A stretch of DNA of 64,000 nucleotides from Promerops cafer (taxonomy: Eukaryota > Chordata > Aves > Passeriformes > Nectariniidae). The notes beneath the pieces are model-generated. The model had not been told where the DNA came from. It saw only the letters and a program-made list of their open reading frames with translations, and did no database searches. Location of the stretch: positions 1,326,641-1,390,640 of the forward strand of contig VZSE01003113.1 of NCBI GenBank assembly GCA_013398275.1. Direction: 5' to 3'. The stretch's first letter is position 1. Each line of letters opens with the position of its first letter. Of this stretch, positions 12,241 through 24,635 are shown piece after piece. Position numbers and translations under genes: made by a program.

Positions 12241-13964
12241 GACTGCACAATGTGCGAGGCAGTGGAGAATCAAGCTCATAATGACTGCAAAGTGCTTAAG
12301 CAGGGTATGATGGAGACCAATAGAGGCACATGGCATACAGTGATCAGCAGGCAAGCAAATGTCAGCAGTGGTTTTGGGAGTCTATTTTCCCTTATTGTGC
12401 CAGCAGTGTCTATTATTTGCAGTGGAATTCATCTGTGTGCCCAGCAGATAATAAATCAGCTGCTGTGTGAATGCAACAAGCCTGCCTGCTCCAGCTCCCT
12501 CTGGCACTGCTGTTGGGCTCCAGCTGCAGCAGGAAACCTGTGCTGCCACCCGGGCTGGAAGATGTGTGGTTGTGAGATCAGTTTATGGGGAGAATCAAGC
12601 TAAGCCTAGGGGCTTTGGCTTGGTTTAGGGTTTCTTGTTGTGAGTTAAACAGCTTATCCAAAAACGTAGCTTTAGCACTACTGAAATAGTACAGGTGCTC
12701 CTAGCCCTTTTTGTTATATTGCCTCCTAAAGCTGCCCAAGAGCTAAGGAGTGCAAGAGCTTTCAAAGGAAACTTTTCTTTTTATGAGCTGTTGGATAGGA
12801 CAGAGTAGACAGATCTAAAATTAATCTGCTGCCCTTTGTCAGAGCTCTCTGACCATAAGGATAAAGGCAGTAATTACCACAATGGGCTATTTGGGGGATG
12901 TTGGAGAGAAATTTTTTCATGCTGACTTTTTTAGCTTGAAGATTAGGATTTATATAACAACTTCACCTGGTAGTTTGAAAAAGACCTGAAATGTGTTCCT
13001 CTTAGCCTTACACCTGCCAGCTTTCTTCACTCTTCTTTCCCTAGCCTACTAATAGTGATGGTAAATGCATCCAGAGAAATACGGTTGCTATAAAGTACTG
13101 AAGTTTCTGTGTAGCATGACATAAAATTACTGAATGTGAAATAAAGTATGTGTGTCATTTTTCCAAGGGACTTTTAAAATGTGCCTCTGGATATATGTGA
13201 AAGTATAAAACACTGCTCACAAAAAATTAAAGCAGAAAGCATACACTTGTGAAGGAAAACTAATTCATTTGTTACAGCTATCTTTTCAAGGCAAAGCAGT
13301 CACACCTGTGTGTGACAGGCTGGAAATCTACGTGTCCCCACTGATTTTGCTGTGTTTGCAGTACCTGGTGTGAGAGAGGGCTGGCCATCAGTGCAGGAGT
13401 GTTTCCTCATGTTTACAAAGTTCTGCAGAGCCTGCGCTGAAGTCAAGCCCAACATTCATTCACATCCTACGACTATCAGGCTAAATGATTCACAAGCAAG
13501 ATGATGACAGCTAGGACAAGGGATCATTTTTAGTTTTAAAACAAGCAATTTTGAGTATGTGATTCTGGCAAATAATCCAAACAGTTTCGTATTTAATGAA
13601 GCACTTACCAAAGACAACATCAAAGCTGTGGTGGCAAAGGGAGGGTGAGTGAAAGGAGGATACTAACCCACTGCAAGCCTCTATGGGCTGGGAAAACCAG
13701 ACTCTAGAAAAAGACAACTGTCTCAATACTTACATTAACAACAGAGTGAAAAAAGTCTTTATTTTCAGGAACAGGATTGAGCAAAAGACTTTTAAGCTCT
13801 ACTCCTGTTTTCCTAATAAGTTAGGAAATATTTATATACCCCAAATCAGGTACTCCCAGTGGCTTTTTCTGTAATGGGCTTTTAGGGGTCTTTTCAGCAT
13901 GAGCTACAATTAACAGAAAGAAAATGTTGTCTTTAGGTCAAGCAGGAGCTTAAGGGCAGTTCTG
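12241..13964. other. Intergenic, no gene seen
   Basis: A plus-strand open frame runs from the 12.2 kb inverted repeat to 12603, with a cysteine-rich end. It begins inside the repeat and has no family resemblance, so it is not called as a gene. The rest is featureless. Confidence 0.6.
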
Positions 13965-14400
13965 GGACCTCCTTCCTCTTTGGGCGACAGCAGTGGCAGG
14001 CAGTGCTGCCTGAGCTGGCTGTCCAGTGGGGCAGCACATGGAGCCAGGAGCCAGCCCACACACTGCCCTGGTACCGGGCTCCTGGAGCCTGACAGCAGCA
14101 TCCCCGCACGACACCTCGCCCGCGGGAGTTGCAGCAGTGGCAGGACAGAGGGGAGCAGGCTCTGCTGCTCATGGCTGTTCCACTGCAGCTGCAAACTGTG
14201 GTACAGTGCAAGGCCACCACGCAAGGGTAAAGCAGCTGCTCAGAGGGGAGCTGCAAGGGCCTGAAGTTCCTTCAGCCCTCTACTTGATCTTCTTCACCTG
14301 CAGTCCCAGATGCAGCACACTCAAGCATGTGGTTCTTCACAGTATGGGAACAACTGAAATTTCTGTACCTGGCTGTGTTGAAGTCCCCGGAGGCAGCTGA
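13965..14400. other. GC-rich island with several overlapping open frames
   Basis: A patch much richer in GC than its surroundings, with CpGs at about 14094-14126. It stays open in two plus and two minus frames of about 94-124 codons. The frames mutually overlap and the translations match nothing recognisable, so the openness is best explained by composition. It could be a small orphan CpG island. Confidence 0.4.
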
Positions 14401-15137
14401 GAGAGGATGTGGGCTACTTCACTATACTTGGCACTTGGGATCCCTCCATTACCCTCTCAGTGACAGCTGGCATCTGGCACCTACTGTAGTACCCTACTAG
14501 TCATGGCCCTTGGTGTGCACAGTCTTCAGCTTCTGTGAAGGACAGTGACTAAATCCTTGTAGACTTATCAATTTACCTCCTAGGTCTATTCAAATGCCCT
14601 AAATTATAAGGGCAGGCTGACAGCAGCCTGGTATCAGCAGTATCTTCTATGTTGCTGCTATGAAACCATTTTCTTCTTCTACCTAGTCACCATGAAATCT
14701 GCTGATATTTGTTGAATATGTATTTAAAGTACTAAAATATACTTCTTTTTAAGTGTTTGGGTATTTTTTCACCAAAACTTATCTAAAGCTGTGGTAGATT
14801 CTTCATGACTTTATTATTCAAAAATCTAAAGCCAAGGAAGATTTAAACAGCTAAGTCTAAAACTGATTATCTTGAAAATGGTCCCTTATTAAGAGACCCT
14901 CATAGTGCCTATGTCTCCTCTTCAGCTCCATTTGTTTTTTTGGTACCTCAAGGAACCAACTTAGGTCTTAACATACACCAAAAACCATTTGGGACTCTGG
15001 GCTGGACTTTCTTCTTTTCCTTAGTCCCCACAGGATTCTATCTGCTCTCCTATATGCATACCAGATAATGCCTCAGCACAAAATCATGGGAAGATCTTTC
15101 CTTAAAACAAATCCAGAAATATGACCCCTGATACTTC

Positions 15138-15200
15138 CACCTAGTCCAGTGGTTAGAGCATTTTGCTGGGAACTGGAGGACCAGGTTTCAATGCTGATGC
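15138..15200 (+). mobile_element. Ancient tRNA-derived SINE head (MIR-like)
   Basis: TAGTCCAGTGG (A-box-like, 15142-15152), then GTTAGAGCA, and CCAGGTTTCAATGC (B-box-like, about 15181-15194), at roughly tRNA spacing. This is the familiar layout of old amniote tRNA/CORE SINEs. No tail is recognisable. Family name not assigned. Confidence 0.5.
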
Positions 15201-18200
15201 ATTCCCTCCCATGAGTATACAGGACCACCAAGAGTGCTGTGTGGTCACCCTGCTGGGAGGGTCACTCCGTTCCTTCTGCTGAAATGGAGCATTTCTTGTG
15301 AGAGGAAGGTACAGAGGGGGTCTGTGAAGGAGACATGCAGAAAGGTAGAAGGGAATGGGAGCACAAGACAGTGAGCAGCTCTGGGACAAGAAGGGTCAGG
15401 TCCTGTCCCTGGAAGCTCCTTGTAAGGGGCTTCCCTTACATGTGCCCTTCTCCAAGCAAAGAGTCGCAACCAGTGTTGGCAGCCTGTCCTGGTGGGACAA
15501 CAAAGCCTCAAAGACTATGTGCCAGATGCAGAGCTCCATGGAGTTTCTCATGTCTGGAGTGTCTGACAGCCTCTTCAGAGCTCCCCACACCAATGGGAAG
15601 CTGCTTACTGCAGCTGCCTTATGCAGTTATTCACTTTATAATTCATGCCTTGTGTACATTCCTCGTGTTATAACTACGGAAGCAGAAAAAATTGAGCATG
15701 TCAACCTTTCTTCCCTCCAACCTATCATCCAGTTTACTTCCACAGGTTTTCTCCCCACTCCTGAAGGCTGCTATAGCATCTTAACAGATTGGTCTTCAAG
15801 TGTTTCCATTTACATCTCCTTTTCCCCCAGATACACACTCAGCAATCTATAGGGCAAGCATCCAGCATGCCTACAAAGCATGTGGAGAGTATTGCTTCTG
15901 TGACCAGCTCGTGTGTAGGAACAGATCTACTTGGTCTGAAATCATCAACACTGACTGCACCCAGCACACACAGGTGACCCCACACCTCTGCTGCCTATGC
16001 CTGCAAAAATCTGGGGGTATCTGTCTCAGACTTGGTATTGCTCTCTTGTGCCTCCTGTCTCCCTTTGCTCTGCTCTGGAGAGTCAGTCAGCATGAACTAA
16101 TGGACTTTCCTTTCTCAGTGGGCTCCTTTTGTCCATCTGCCAATGCCACGTTTTGAGATTATAATTTCTGAAAAGCTTTCATGAGCCTGAAACTGAGCAG
16201 ATCAAATGGAGACCATTGAACTCTAATGTGTCTGTCAGCTCAAAGAGCACCTCTTTTTCACCAGTCTCTTATCTCTCTTAAAATATGCTTTTACAAATGA
16301 GCGCCTACAAGCATGTGTGGGTGCAAAGGCAGAAATGCAGTCTGAGAAAAAACAGCTCCTCTGGTCTCCAGCTCGGCTGCCCCATCATTTGGTTGCCCTT
16401 TCACTGCCTGGTTCCGATCCTATTAGGCTCAGGCAGTTCAGAAAATGCTGTCCTTTATTTTTTTTTACCAAATACACTACTAAAGTCCAGCAATCACTGA
16501 CATCCAGTGGCAGCCGAGGATAATTACAAATGTTTATTTTCTGAGAGGCTTGTTTGCTGCCTGGGGAAGACCCAGTTACACTAAAGGTTTATTTCTGAGC
16601 TCTACAAAGGGAGGACAAGTCAACTGAAGTAAAATACTGTTTTGTCAGGCAGGAGAGGGCAGGTACCTGAAAACCAGTATTGAAAATCATCTCTATGTTT
16701 CCTGCACGAAGGGGCTCCAAGTCTAACTGTGCTGCTGTGCAGCTTGGGAGTAACCCCAGATGGCAAATTGAGTTCTGCCTTTTGCAAAGTGCAGCGAGAC
16801 CAGACCTGAAGTTTCCTGCCCCAAACCATTCTGAGTGGAATAAAATTAAACCTTGAGCAACAGTGACCCCACTATATTGGTCTAATAAAAACACTGTGCT
16901 GCAGGGTGAGCCCTTCAGCCTCTCCCCAGTAAGGCTCAAATATCAATTAAATCCTCTGGTGGGTGATCCTGCCTGAAGAAAACAACATCAAAATTACAGT
17001 TTTTGCTTAATTCCATTCAACACAGATAATTAACAATTTCTTCACGCTTGAAGGGGGGTGGGAGGACATTATGAATGTTTTTTATTACAGTGAAAATACT
17101 ACTTGTTCCTAAATGCTTGTTTACTCAGCTTTCTTTTTGTATAAAACTGTGTGGTCTATGGATCAACTGCTGAGAGAGTTACCTAGTTCTTCGGTTTGGG
17201 TTGATTTTTCTATGCAGACACTCTCTACAGTGTCTGACAGCATTTAGGGAATGCTTAGAAGTCACTGTAAGGAAAAAAGGTCAGATTGCCATACAAAGCA
17301 TGGAGGTAAGTCTTTGAATGGCACACCCAGGCCTAATTACTACACGAAAAGTAGATTCATCAGTGAAAGCATAATTATAAGACTAACTTCTGTGCAGGAC
17401 ATCTTTGATCCTTTTTTCTCTTTTTTTTTTTGGTGGTGGTGGGGAGTAGGGTAATAAAATGAAAAGAATAAAGTCATCTTACTTTTATTTTTATTCCTGT
17501 AAGTCTTTCAAGTGTATTAGAGCAGAAGGTAAATTTTGACAGGCATAAAATACTTCCAGTGCAGCAAATTTTAATGGTTGCTGACATCACCCTAATTTAA
17601 AGTTTGGGCCTTTGTAAACAGTTTGCACAGAATGCTTTGTAAGCAATCCGAGCTCATTGCAAGGGCTCCAGCACTTTCTGAGTGCACGACTTCATCTGTC
17701 TCTTCCCCTTCAGCCTCCAGTCCTTTCTGTACTGTTTCCACCCCTTCTAATACCTCTTGCAAAGAGAATATCCTCACAACTTTTTTGGCAGCCACCACAG
17801 GCCCTTCTCACTGACGTGTCACAGCAGTATCTCTTGGAGCTTTGGCCATAAACAAGACCCCATCACAGGGCATTAGCCATATAACAGATGCTCTCTGCAG
17901 CAAGGGGTTCAGAGGTGGAGGATGTACACAAAAAGGGGATCTGCAGCCTATTGCTGGGATTTGAGCCCACTTTCACTTGCATCTCCTGCTCTAGGAGAGA
18001 ACCTGCCCTGAGGAGCAGCAGAGAAAGCTGGGAGAGGGCGGGGAGAAGTAGCAGCTCGTCTTAAAGTGACAGGCTTAAATGTAATGGAAAAAATATAATT
18101 TCACTTCCTTCCCTTGAGTCTGATAGATTTTGTTTTGTGTCCTCTGCCCATGTGGGTAGGGAAAGTTGTCAGTTTAGCACTGTATGGGGGGCCAAACTGA

Positions 18201-21200
18201 GGAGCCATGGCTGAAAAAGTGGGAGAAAGGAGTGACAACACCTTCCTTGCACCATGAGACCACCCTCCCTGGATCATCTTGACTGACAGTGCTGGGATGC
18301 GACCAAGGACTCTCCTCTTCCTCTGTCAAACCAACAGTGAGGGCCATTACATGCTCATGGAGAGTATTAAGAGAAAACTGCAATGATCAGGGACGTGCTC
18401 AAGAAGTTGAAGGAGCTGAGTTTGCTCTGAGGCTGATACAAGTCTCCACACAGCGTCACTAATGAAGGATTGCTCTGCCTGTATTTCGGGAGAAAGCCAG
18501 AATCTATTTTCTGATACTGAAATAAAGCAGTCCCCTTTCAGACCAGTCAGGAAAGTAATTGTTCATTCCTCAGGTTGAGCCGCACATATGTGATCTCTTT
18601 GTTAAGTAGCTTTCTCAATTTTTGCTCCTTGGCTCTTCTAGTTGCAGCCTGTGTGATTGCCAGCCCTGAGCGCCGGCCAGGAAAGCCCAGTCCCAGCCCA
18701 GAAGGGGCGAGCGCAGCACGGCTCTCAGAGCACAGACACGGCTGTAAATGGGCCGCTGGGTACAGCCACTGGAGAGCCAGGGGGAAAAATCCACACTTCC
18801 CAATCACAGCTTCTAAAATGCAGGACAGGTCCTCTGGTTATAATGCATGCAGAGACCTTACTGCTAAGAAAAGAGCAGTGTGTGGAAAAGGAAGGGAAGC
18901 TTTGGTGGCTAAAAAGGCAAAGGTGAGATGGACGAGCAGAAAAACACTTTTTCTTGCAAAATAACTATCAGCCTCAGTGTCATCACACTTTAGGTAAACA
19001 TGCAGAAAGTCCATCAGTGCAAAAGAACTGGGTAACTAGTGCAGATAGAAGGGAATTAAATTTGTTGCAAGCTAAAACCAAAGCCAGATCTGTTTGTGGT
19101 ATTGAAATAATTTTGCTACTACCTTGAACACCACCCTTCAGAGTGACGGGGTTGGAGTGTGATGGGAGGGAGACTGGATAACAGATGTCTTACAGATACC
19201 TGTCCCTCTCCTGCATGGTCAGGTCTGCAAAGTGGCAGTCTGTTTCTAGGATCTGGAAGTGTTGTTTAGGTAACCAAAACACTGGTTCCCATCTAACTTA
19301 CAGCTCGCAAAGTTACCATATATCTTTGTAGTTTTTAATATAAAACACCATCATGACAGCAAAATAATATTTTATACTGGTTTGTACAGGCATAAAGGCT
19401 TCATAGACTTAGGCTGAGAAGAAATGAAGGTTGAGAAGCCCTTCTCCCATATCATTATCTGTGCATTGAGAGTTCTGGACTGGAGGAAGGCAAACAGCCT
19501 TGCTCAATTCATTTCCATAAGAAATTGAATGGGCTTCCACATTCCTGGACAGCACATGACAGGAGGTATTGGCTCATAAGGAGCTATTTTGCAATTTAGC
19601 CATGACTGGCTGAATGACTTGGAAATAAGAAGTGTTTTTCCTCATGGATGCTATTGAAACGTGAGCCTGAAAGCTTGTCCAGCCAACAGCTGGGACTCAC
19701 ACCTTTCTTCCTGTACCTTTATTTCTTTGTCCTGCCAAGGGTGGGTATTTGTCTGTTTGATAGGTTTAAGACTGGAGAAGGCCTTGGATGAGCTGAGGGA
19801 ATCTGTCTGAAAGCAAATAATAATATCAGAAACAGGCAGCTTTTTTTGGCGGTGCTGTTTTCTGCAAGAGGCATCTCACTGTTGTGTGCTGAGAATCCCA
19901 GGCCAGTGGCTTAGGTACCAGGCTGCAAGACATCACATTAAGGAGTGGCAGAAGGGGCCAAAAATAACTTTTCTGCATGACTCTTCTTCCTAACCAAATG
20001 TGTGACTGGTTCTGGTCTTCTGTGACCACAAAAAGTCCTGCTCAGGTTCCCAGCATCTGTTACTGTAGGGAGATCTAAAAATGTCTTTCTCTGGAGAAAA
20101 AGATGGTTATTTCACATTTTATGTAAAAACAGAAAAAATAAGCCTGCAAGATCTCTCATCCAGCACACCAGTTTTGAGGCTGTTTACCTACTTTGAGGAA
20201 GACACATATTGAAGTCCCTGTTCTTTGTCAAATGAAGGGTTTTGAAGTCTTTGCCTCCTTCTCCTGAGCAAGAGAATAGTTGTTTGCTGGCTAGTGCCTC
20301 TTGTGAACAGCTCCACAGACAGACACTCAGCTTGCAGCTTAGCAGTTTGGTTTTAATCTTTACTCTGGCTAATCCTTACACAGAGCAGAATAGCTTTAAA
20401 TGCAGATGATGTGCATGAGAGAGAGAATGAACCCCAGCATTTCTGGCAGTCAAGTACTTGTTTGGGATTTGCCACACAGATGAGCAATTTGAATTTTCCT
20501 CCACCATATGTTTAACAACTATTATGGTCTGCTGGGCTTTTCTGAAATACAGCTGCCTACCTCTGAGCAGAAATTCTGTCATGGCTCTGAGAAGATACCC
20601 CATGCAGTCAGTGTTTTCCTCTTGCTTTGGCCCAGGGCTGCTGCTGTGGGTGAGCGCTGTTATCACGTCAGGACTCAGTAGCGGAGAACATTCCATTCCT
20701 GCTGTCCTCATCAGGACTACAAAACTGGAATGTTAATTAAAAAAAACTGCTTTGGCTTAGACCTGGAGTTTAAATAATTCCTGAATTTTCAGCAAACCAA
20801 GAACCCTGCATTAATTGAATGGGTCACCTTGTTTCCTTGTGTGTTTTTTAAAATAGCACCATTGAGCCATAGCAGTAGCAATGGCAATACAGATCCATGC
20901 ACTCTTCACAGTGGTGGGATGGCATCTCTTCTGCACCAGCCTCCAGAGCTGAAGCCAGGTTGAAGCTGGGAAGGGGAGATGGGATTTTACATCGCTATGC
21001 CTAAGGCAGAGCAAGATTTGCAACCAAAGCAGGTCTGTGCGCAGCACACCCGAGCCATGTACCACAGGATCCATGGGGGTAGAGGTCTTCCAGAATCTCC
21101 TCTCCTTGTATTTGACATATGTCGTTATGTATCTGTTGGAGGAGGAAGAAGTTGGCTTTGCCATTCCCACACTCTTGGGTTGTTTGGTGGGACAAAGCAG

Positions 21201-23499
21201 CACAGCAGCTGACACACCTCCGATGTTCTCAGTTCCCTCTGCATGAAATTTGCAATGGAAAGGTTAAGAATTATCTCACCACTTCATATTGCTAATTTTT
21301 GGGGTTGGCAAGGATTGCAGTGCTGCTATTTCTCTCTGGATTTTTTCTTCTTTTGGGCAAATAAATGAGATGTGGGGTGGGAAGTCTCTCAGCCTACTAC
21401 TTAAAACTCTACACACAAGGCTGGGGTAAAATTTGGAGGACAAGCAATGGGAAAGACTATCTCCAGTGACACACATTAATGGAAGAGTGTATACATGTGA
21501 CAGAAGTCAGGTCTTCTGTTTTGTTATTTTCTTTCTGAGCCTTCTCAGTGCAACTATACTTCAAAGGCTTATACTAAGCCATGCTTGAGGAGAGGGAAAT
21601 AAAACCAAAGGATCCTCCATCTCCTTCGGGTTCGGAGGCAGCTTGGGTTTTCTGTGGGGTGACTGGGGCAGCATTCAAAAGGTCTTGTGGGCTTTGCAGG
21701 CTCAACTTCTTCAGCATACTAACTTGCATCCACTGGCTAGCCTTTATGAAGCATTTAATTCTGTAGTTTTAGAGCTGTTGAAAAAGTGAAGGGAAGATTT
21801 ATAACAACATTTGCTAACTCTAGGCCAACTGGTTTGGCACAGGAAAGAGCTATGTTTTTCAGAACAGCTTTTCAACATTCCACTGTTAGCTAAAATGTAT
21901 GAAAATTACAGTTTTTAAATGACCAGATGTTTTTGCCGAGAAAGAAATAGATTGCCTGAAAGGGGAAGATGAGGCCTGAACTCGGGCTTCTATGCTACTA
22001 CTGTCAACTTTTCAGCTAATGGATGACCTACTACCATCTAAAACTACTAAATTTGTGTGATTAATGCTGCTAAATTGCAGCCACAGTATATTTATAATTT
22101 TCTATGTCAGCTTGATACCATTTGTGCAGCATCACTATAAAAGGTGAAGGAGAGAAAAGGCGATTAATCTGGTGTCCTTGTACACAACAATATGGCATAG
22201 ATCTCCTAAAAGCAGACGCTTTCAAGTGTGTTAAACTAATGGTTTCATCTGTTTCATTTCCAGCTCTACTTTTTTTAAATCAAGAGCAGCAGATCCTTTC
22301 CATGTTGTCTGCTTCTCTAGACAGAAATTGAGACTAGAAATGTTCTTGCTTTTGGCTACAAATTGCTCAGCACAGCACGATCATCCAGTACTTTATTCAT
22401 GTGACTTATCAAGAGCATGGGGATCTTATTTTGGCCACCCGTAATAGTCTAATTGGACTGGCCTATGTTAAAAATCTATGCTGGATTGATGAGATTCTTC
22501 AAATGCTTTTCTTATTGCTCTGCTGGGCAGTTACCAAACGAGATTAAGAACAAAGAGAAGATGTGATGGTCTTGGGTTGCAATCCTCCTCCTTACTTTAT
22601 AGCCATTGTTTAAGGTGTACAAAAGAAATCCCATAATAGAAAAGCTCTTTTTGCATCTTTTCCTTCAAAGCAGACACTTGTTAAGGGGGGAATTAAATGA
22701 AGCTGAAGATGGTGGAGGAATCATTGAAACTACAATTATGGCTGTGCAATGTTGCTCTCCCGTGAAAAGGAGCCAGATCCTTTGCAAGGCCCAGCTGGCT
22801 GCCTCCATGCCCAAATACCAGGAGTTCTTGTGTTGCCACCATTGCACTATAGGTAGAAGCAGGAACAACCTGAAGCTCCGTTACCAACCCCACAAGGTGC
22901 AGCTTAGCCCATGGCAGGAGAAGTGGGGGGCAGTCAGCACCATGGGGATCAAGCCCAGAAAGCCCCTGCTTCTGCTCCTAAAAAGGCATTATCATCTGGC
23001 TCTGCTTCTCTTCTAAGAGAGTTGACAAAAAAGCTACTAGAAATCTGTTTAAAATTATGTATTCTCTGCTTGAGGGTTTGCTAAGCTCATTATAGAAGTG
23101 GAATGAAATTCCACAGCACGTTTAGCATTTTTCTTGGTTTTATTTTCTGGGCTTTTCCAGCCTAATAGAGAATGACTGATCCCACTGGTGATCTGAGAAG
23201 GACACAGTGGAGGAATCGCAGCAGGATGAGCACCATAGCAATACTGTGACTACCAGTTTGGCTACTTCATTGTGCAGGCTGATCCAAGGAGGGATTAAGA
23301 GGATTTTGTTTTCCATTTTTTAAGTTGAATGGGCTGGGATGAAAGCCTTTTACTGCATTTCTGAACACGTCAGGATATTTAGAAAAGCAGTAACAATGGA
23401 CTGCACCAGACTTGGACTTTGAGCAATATAAAATCATTTTCCATAGGAGACTGACTGTATGAAACCACCCAGCTCCCCATCTTTGATCCTTTAGTGGTC
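15201..23499. other. Intergenic, no gene supported
   Basis: Long stretch without a recognisable gene. A short GC/CpG-richer patch lies at about 18660-18760. A small hairpin (CAGACACT / AGTGTCTG) lies at 17215-17236, and a GGTGGTGGTGGGG run at about 17432. The longest open frame in the window (15355-15852, plus strand, 165 codons) lies here but matches nothing. Confidence 0.55.
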
Positions 23500-24420
23500 A
23501 CTGATGACCTCTTGTCTTTCTCTGTTCGTTAAAGCCTTCTGCAAGGAGCCACCCTGCCGCTGTCTGGCAAATAATGGGAAAAGCGCAGCCCTGGAACGTC
23601 TGATTGCCAGGATGTATTCAAGTCTGAGGGATGTGTGGTGGTTCAGATCAAATACAAATCAACCATAAGCCATGGCTTAAATTTAGGTTGACCTTCACCT
23701 TCTGACAGGTTTGAAAATGATTGATTGTTTTTCATTTGTTCCTCTGCACCCACGCCCACCCTCCCCACCCCTGATTTCTAATTAAGGACAGAAGCAAAGG
23801 AAACAACTAATTGTTATAACCAGTTTGGATTTCCAGACTAAGAAACGTCAGTTCAGGGAAATGTTGTCCAAATGTTTTGCTAAACTGACCCATAGCCAGG
23901 AATTTTCAACACTGCACTCATTGCTAATCTGTATGCACCAAATGATGCACATTTTTCTCTTTTAGCACCTACCACTTCTGCCTGAGGACTGTTCAGGTCT
24001 TGACCAAAGCTTCTGCCATAGAGGCAGGATTATATTTTCCACTAGCAAAAAGAGTGCAGGCGAGGAGGGAGTAAGCCTTATGTTTAATGACCGATAGCTC
24101 ATTGTGGATTACTGACTTTCAGTCCCTGCCACCACAGCCAGCTGCAGACTTTGTTGACACTTTTGCAAAACCAAGGCCTCAGTACCTCAAATATATTAGT
24201 TTTTGTGACCCTTTGAAGGCTACTGCTATTTATATAACGTCACCCATATATCTGCTGCTTGATATGTACTTGTTCTATGCAATTAAGGGCTTTGCAGTTA
24301 CGTCACCTAAACTGGGCACTGTTTTACAAAAACTATTACCAAGGCTGTACAAATGGCTAAGCAAGTGCTCAATTCAGCAGATTGCAAAGGCAAAAAGGGG
24401 CCCTTGATTTGAAGCAGGCA
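23500..24420. other. Possible conserved noncoding segment
   Basis: Even base composition, no recognisable repeat, and motif-rich text including the paired ACGTCACC sites. The style is that of vertebrate conserved noncoding elements, but conservation cannot be measured here. Confidence 0.2.
24235..24307 (+). promoter_or_regulatory. Pair of CRE-like ACGTCACC sites
   Basis: TAACGTCACC (24235-24244) and TTACGTCACC (24298-24307), 63 bases apart, close to six helical turns. CpG-containing words are rare in this AT-rich area, so keeping two is mildly notable. ATF/CREB or bZIP binding is an inference. Confidence 0.35.
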
Positions 24421-24564
24421 AAACAGTACAAAATTTGTGATTAAACATCTACTGCAGCTCCTGCAAATTTGCATGGTAGCATGGGCATGTATGGAAGCAA
24501 AGGTTCATCAACTGGCTCTCAGAGGGGAGGAGAAGGCAGGTTTGTCTTCTTTCCCTCCCTCCCC

Positions 24565-24635
24565 CTGTCTGTAGCCCAGCAGTTATCTCAGCTGGCTTAT
24601 GTTATAAATGACCCAACTTCAAATCTTGCCTGTCT
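24565..24635 (+). mobile_element. Possible ancient tRNA-derived SINE head
   Basis: TAGCCCAGCAGTTATCTCAG (A-box-like) and, 32 bases on, ACTTCAAATCTTGCC (B-box-like). More diverged than the 15.1 kb example. Confidence 0.35.

Noticed and set aside
15355..15852. Longest open frame in the window (165 codons, plus strand)
   Set aside because: No domain or family resemblance, overlaps another long frame in a different phase, and no flanking splice or promoter logic. Consistent with chance.
17212..17240. Small hairpin CAGACACT / AGTGTCTG
   Set aside because: An 8-bp stem is expected by chance many times in 64 kb.
17950..18010. Possible reverse-oriented tRNA-SINE (GGGATTTGAGCCCAC)
   Set aside because: Only a B-box-like word is present. 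The A-box partner is not recognisable.
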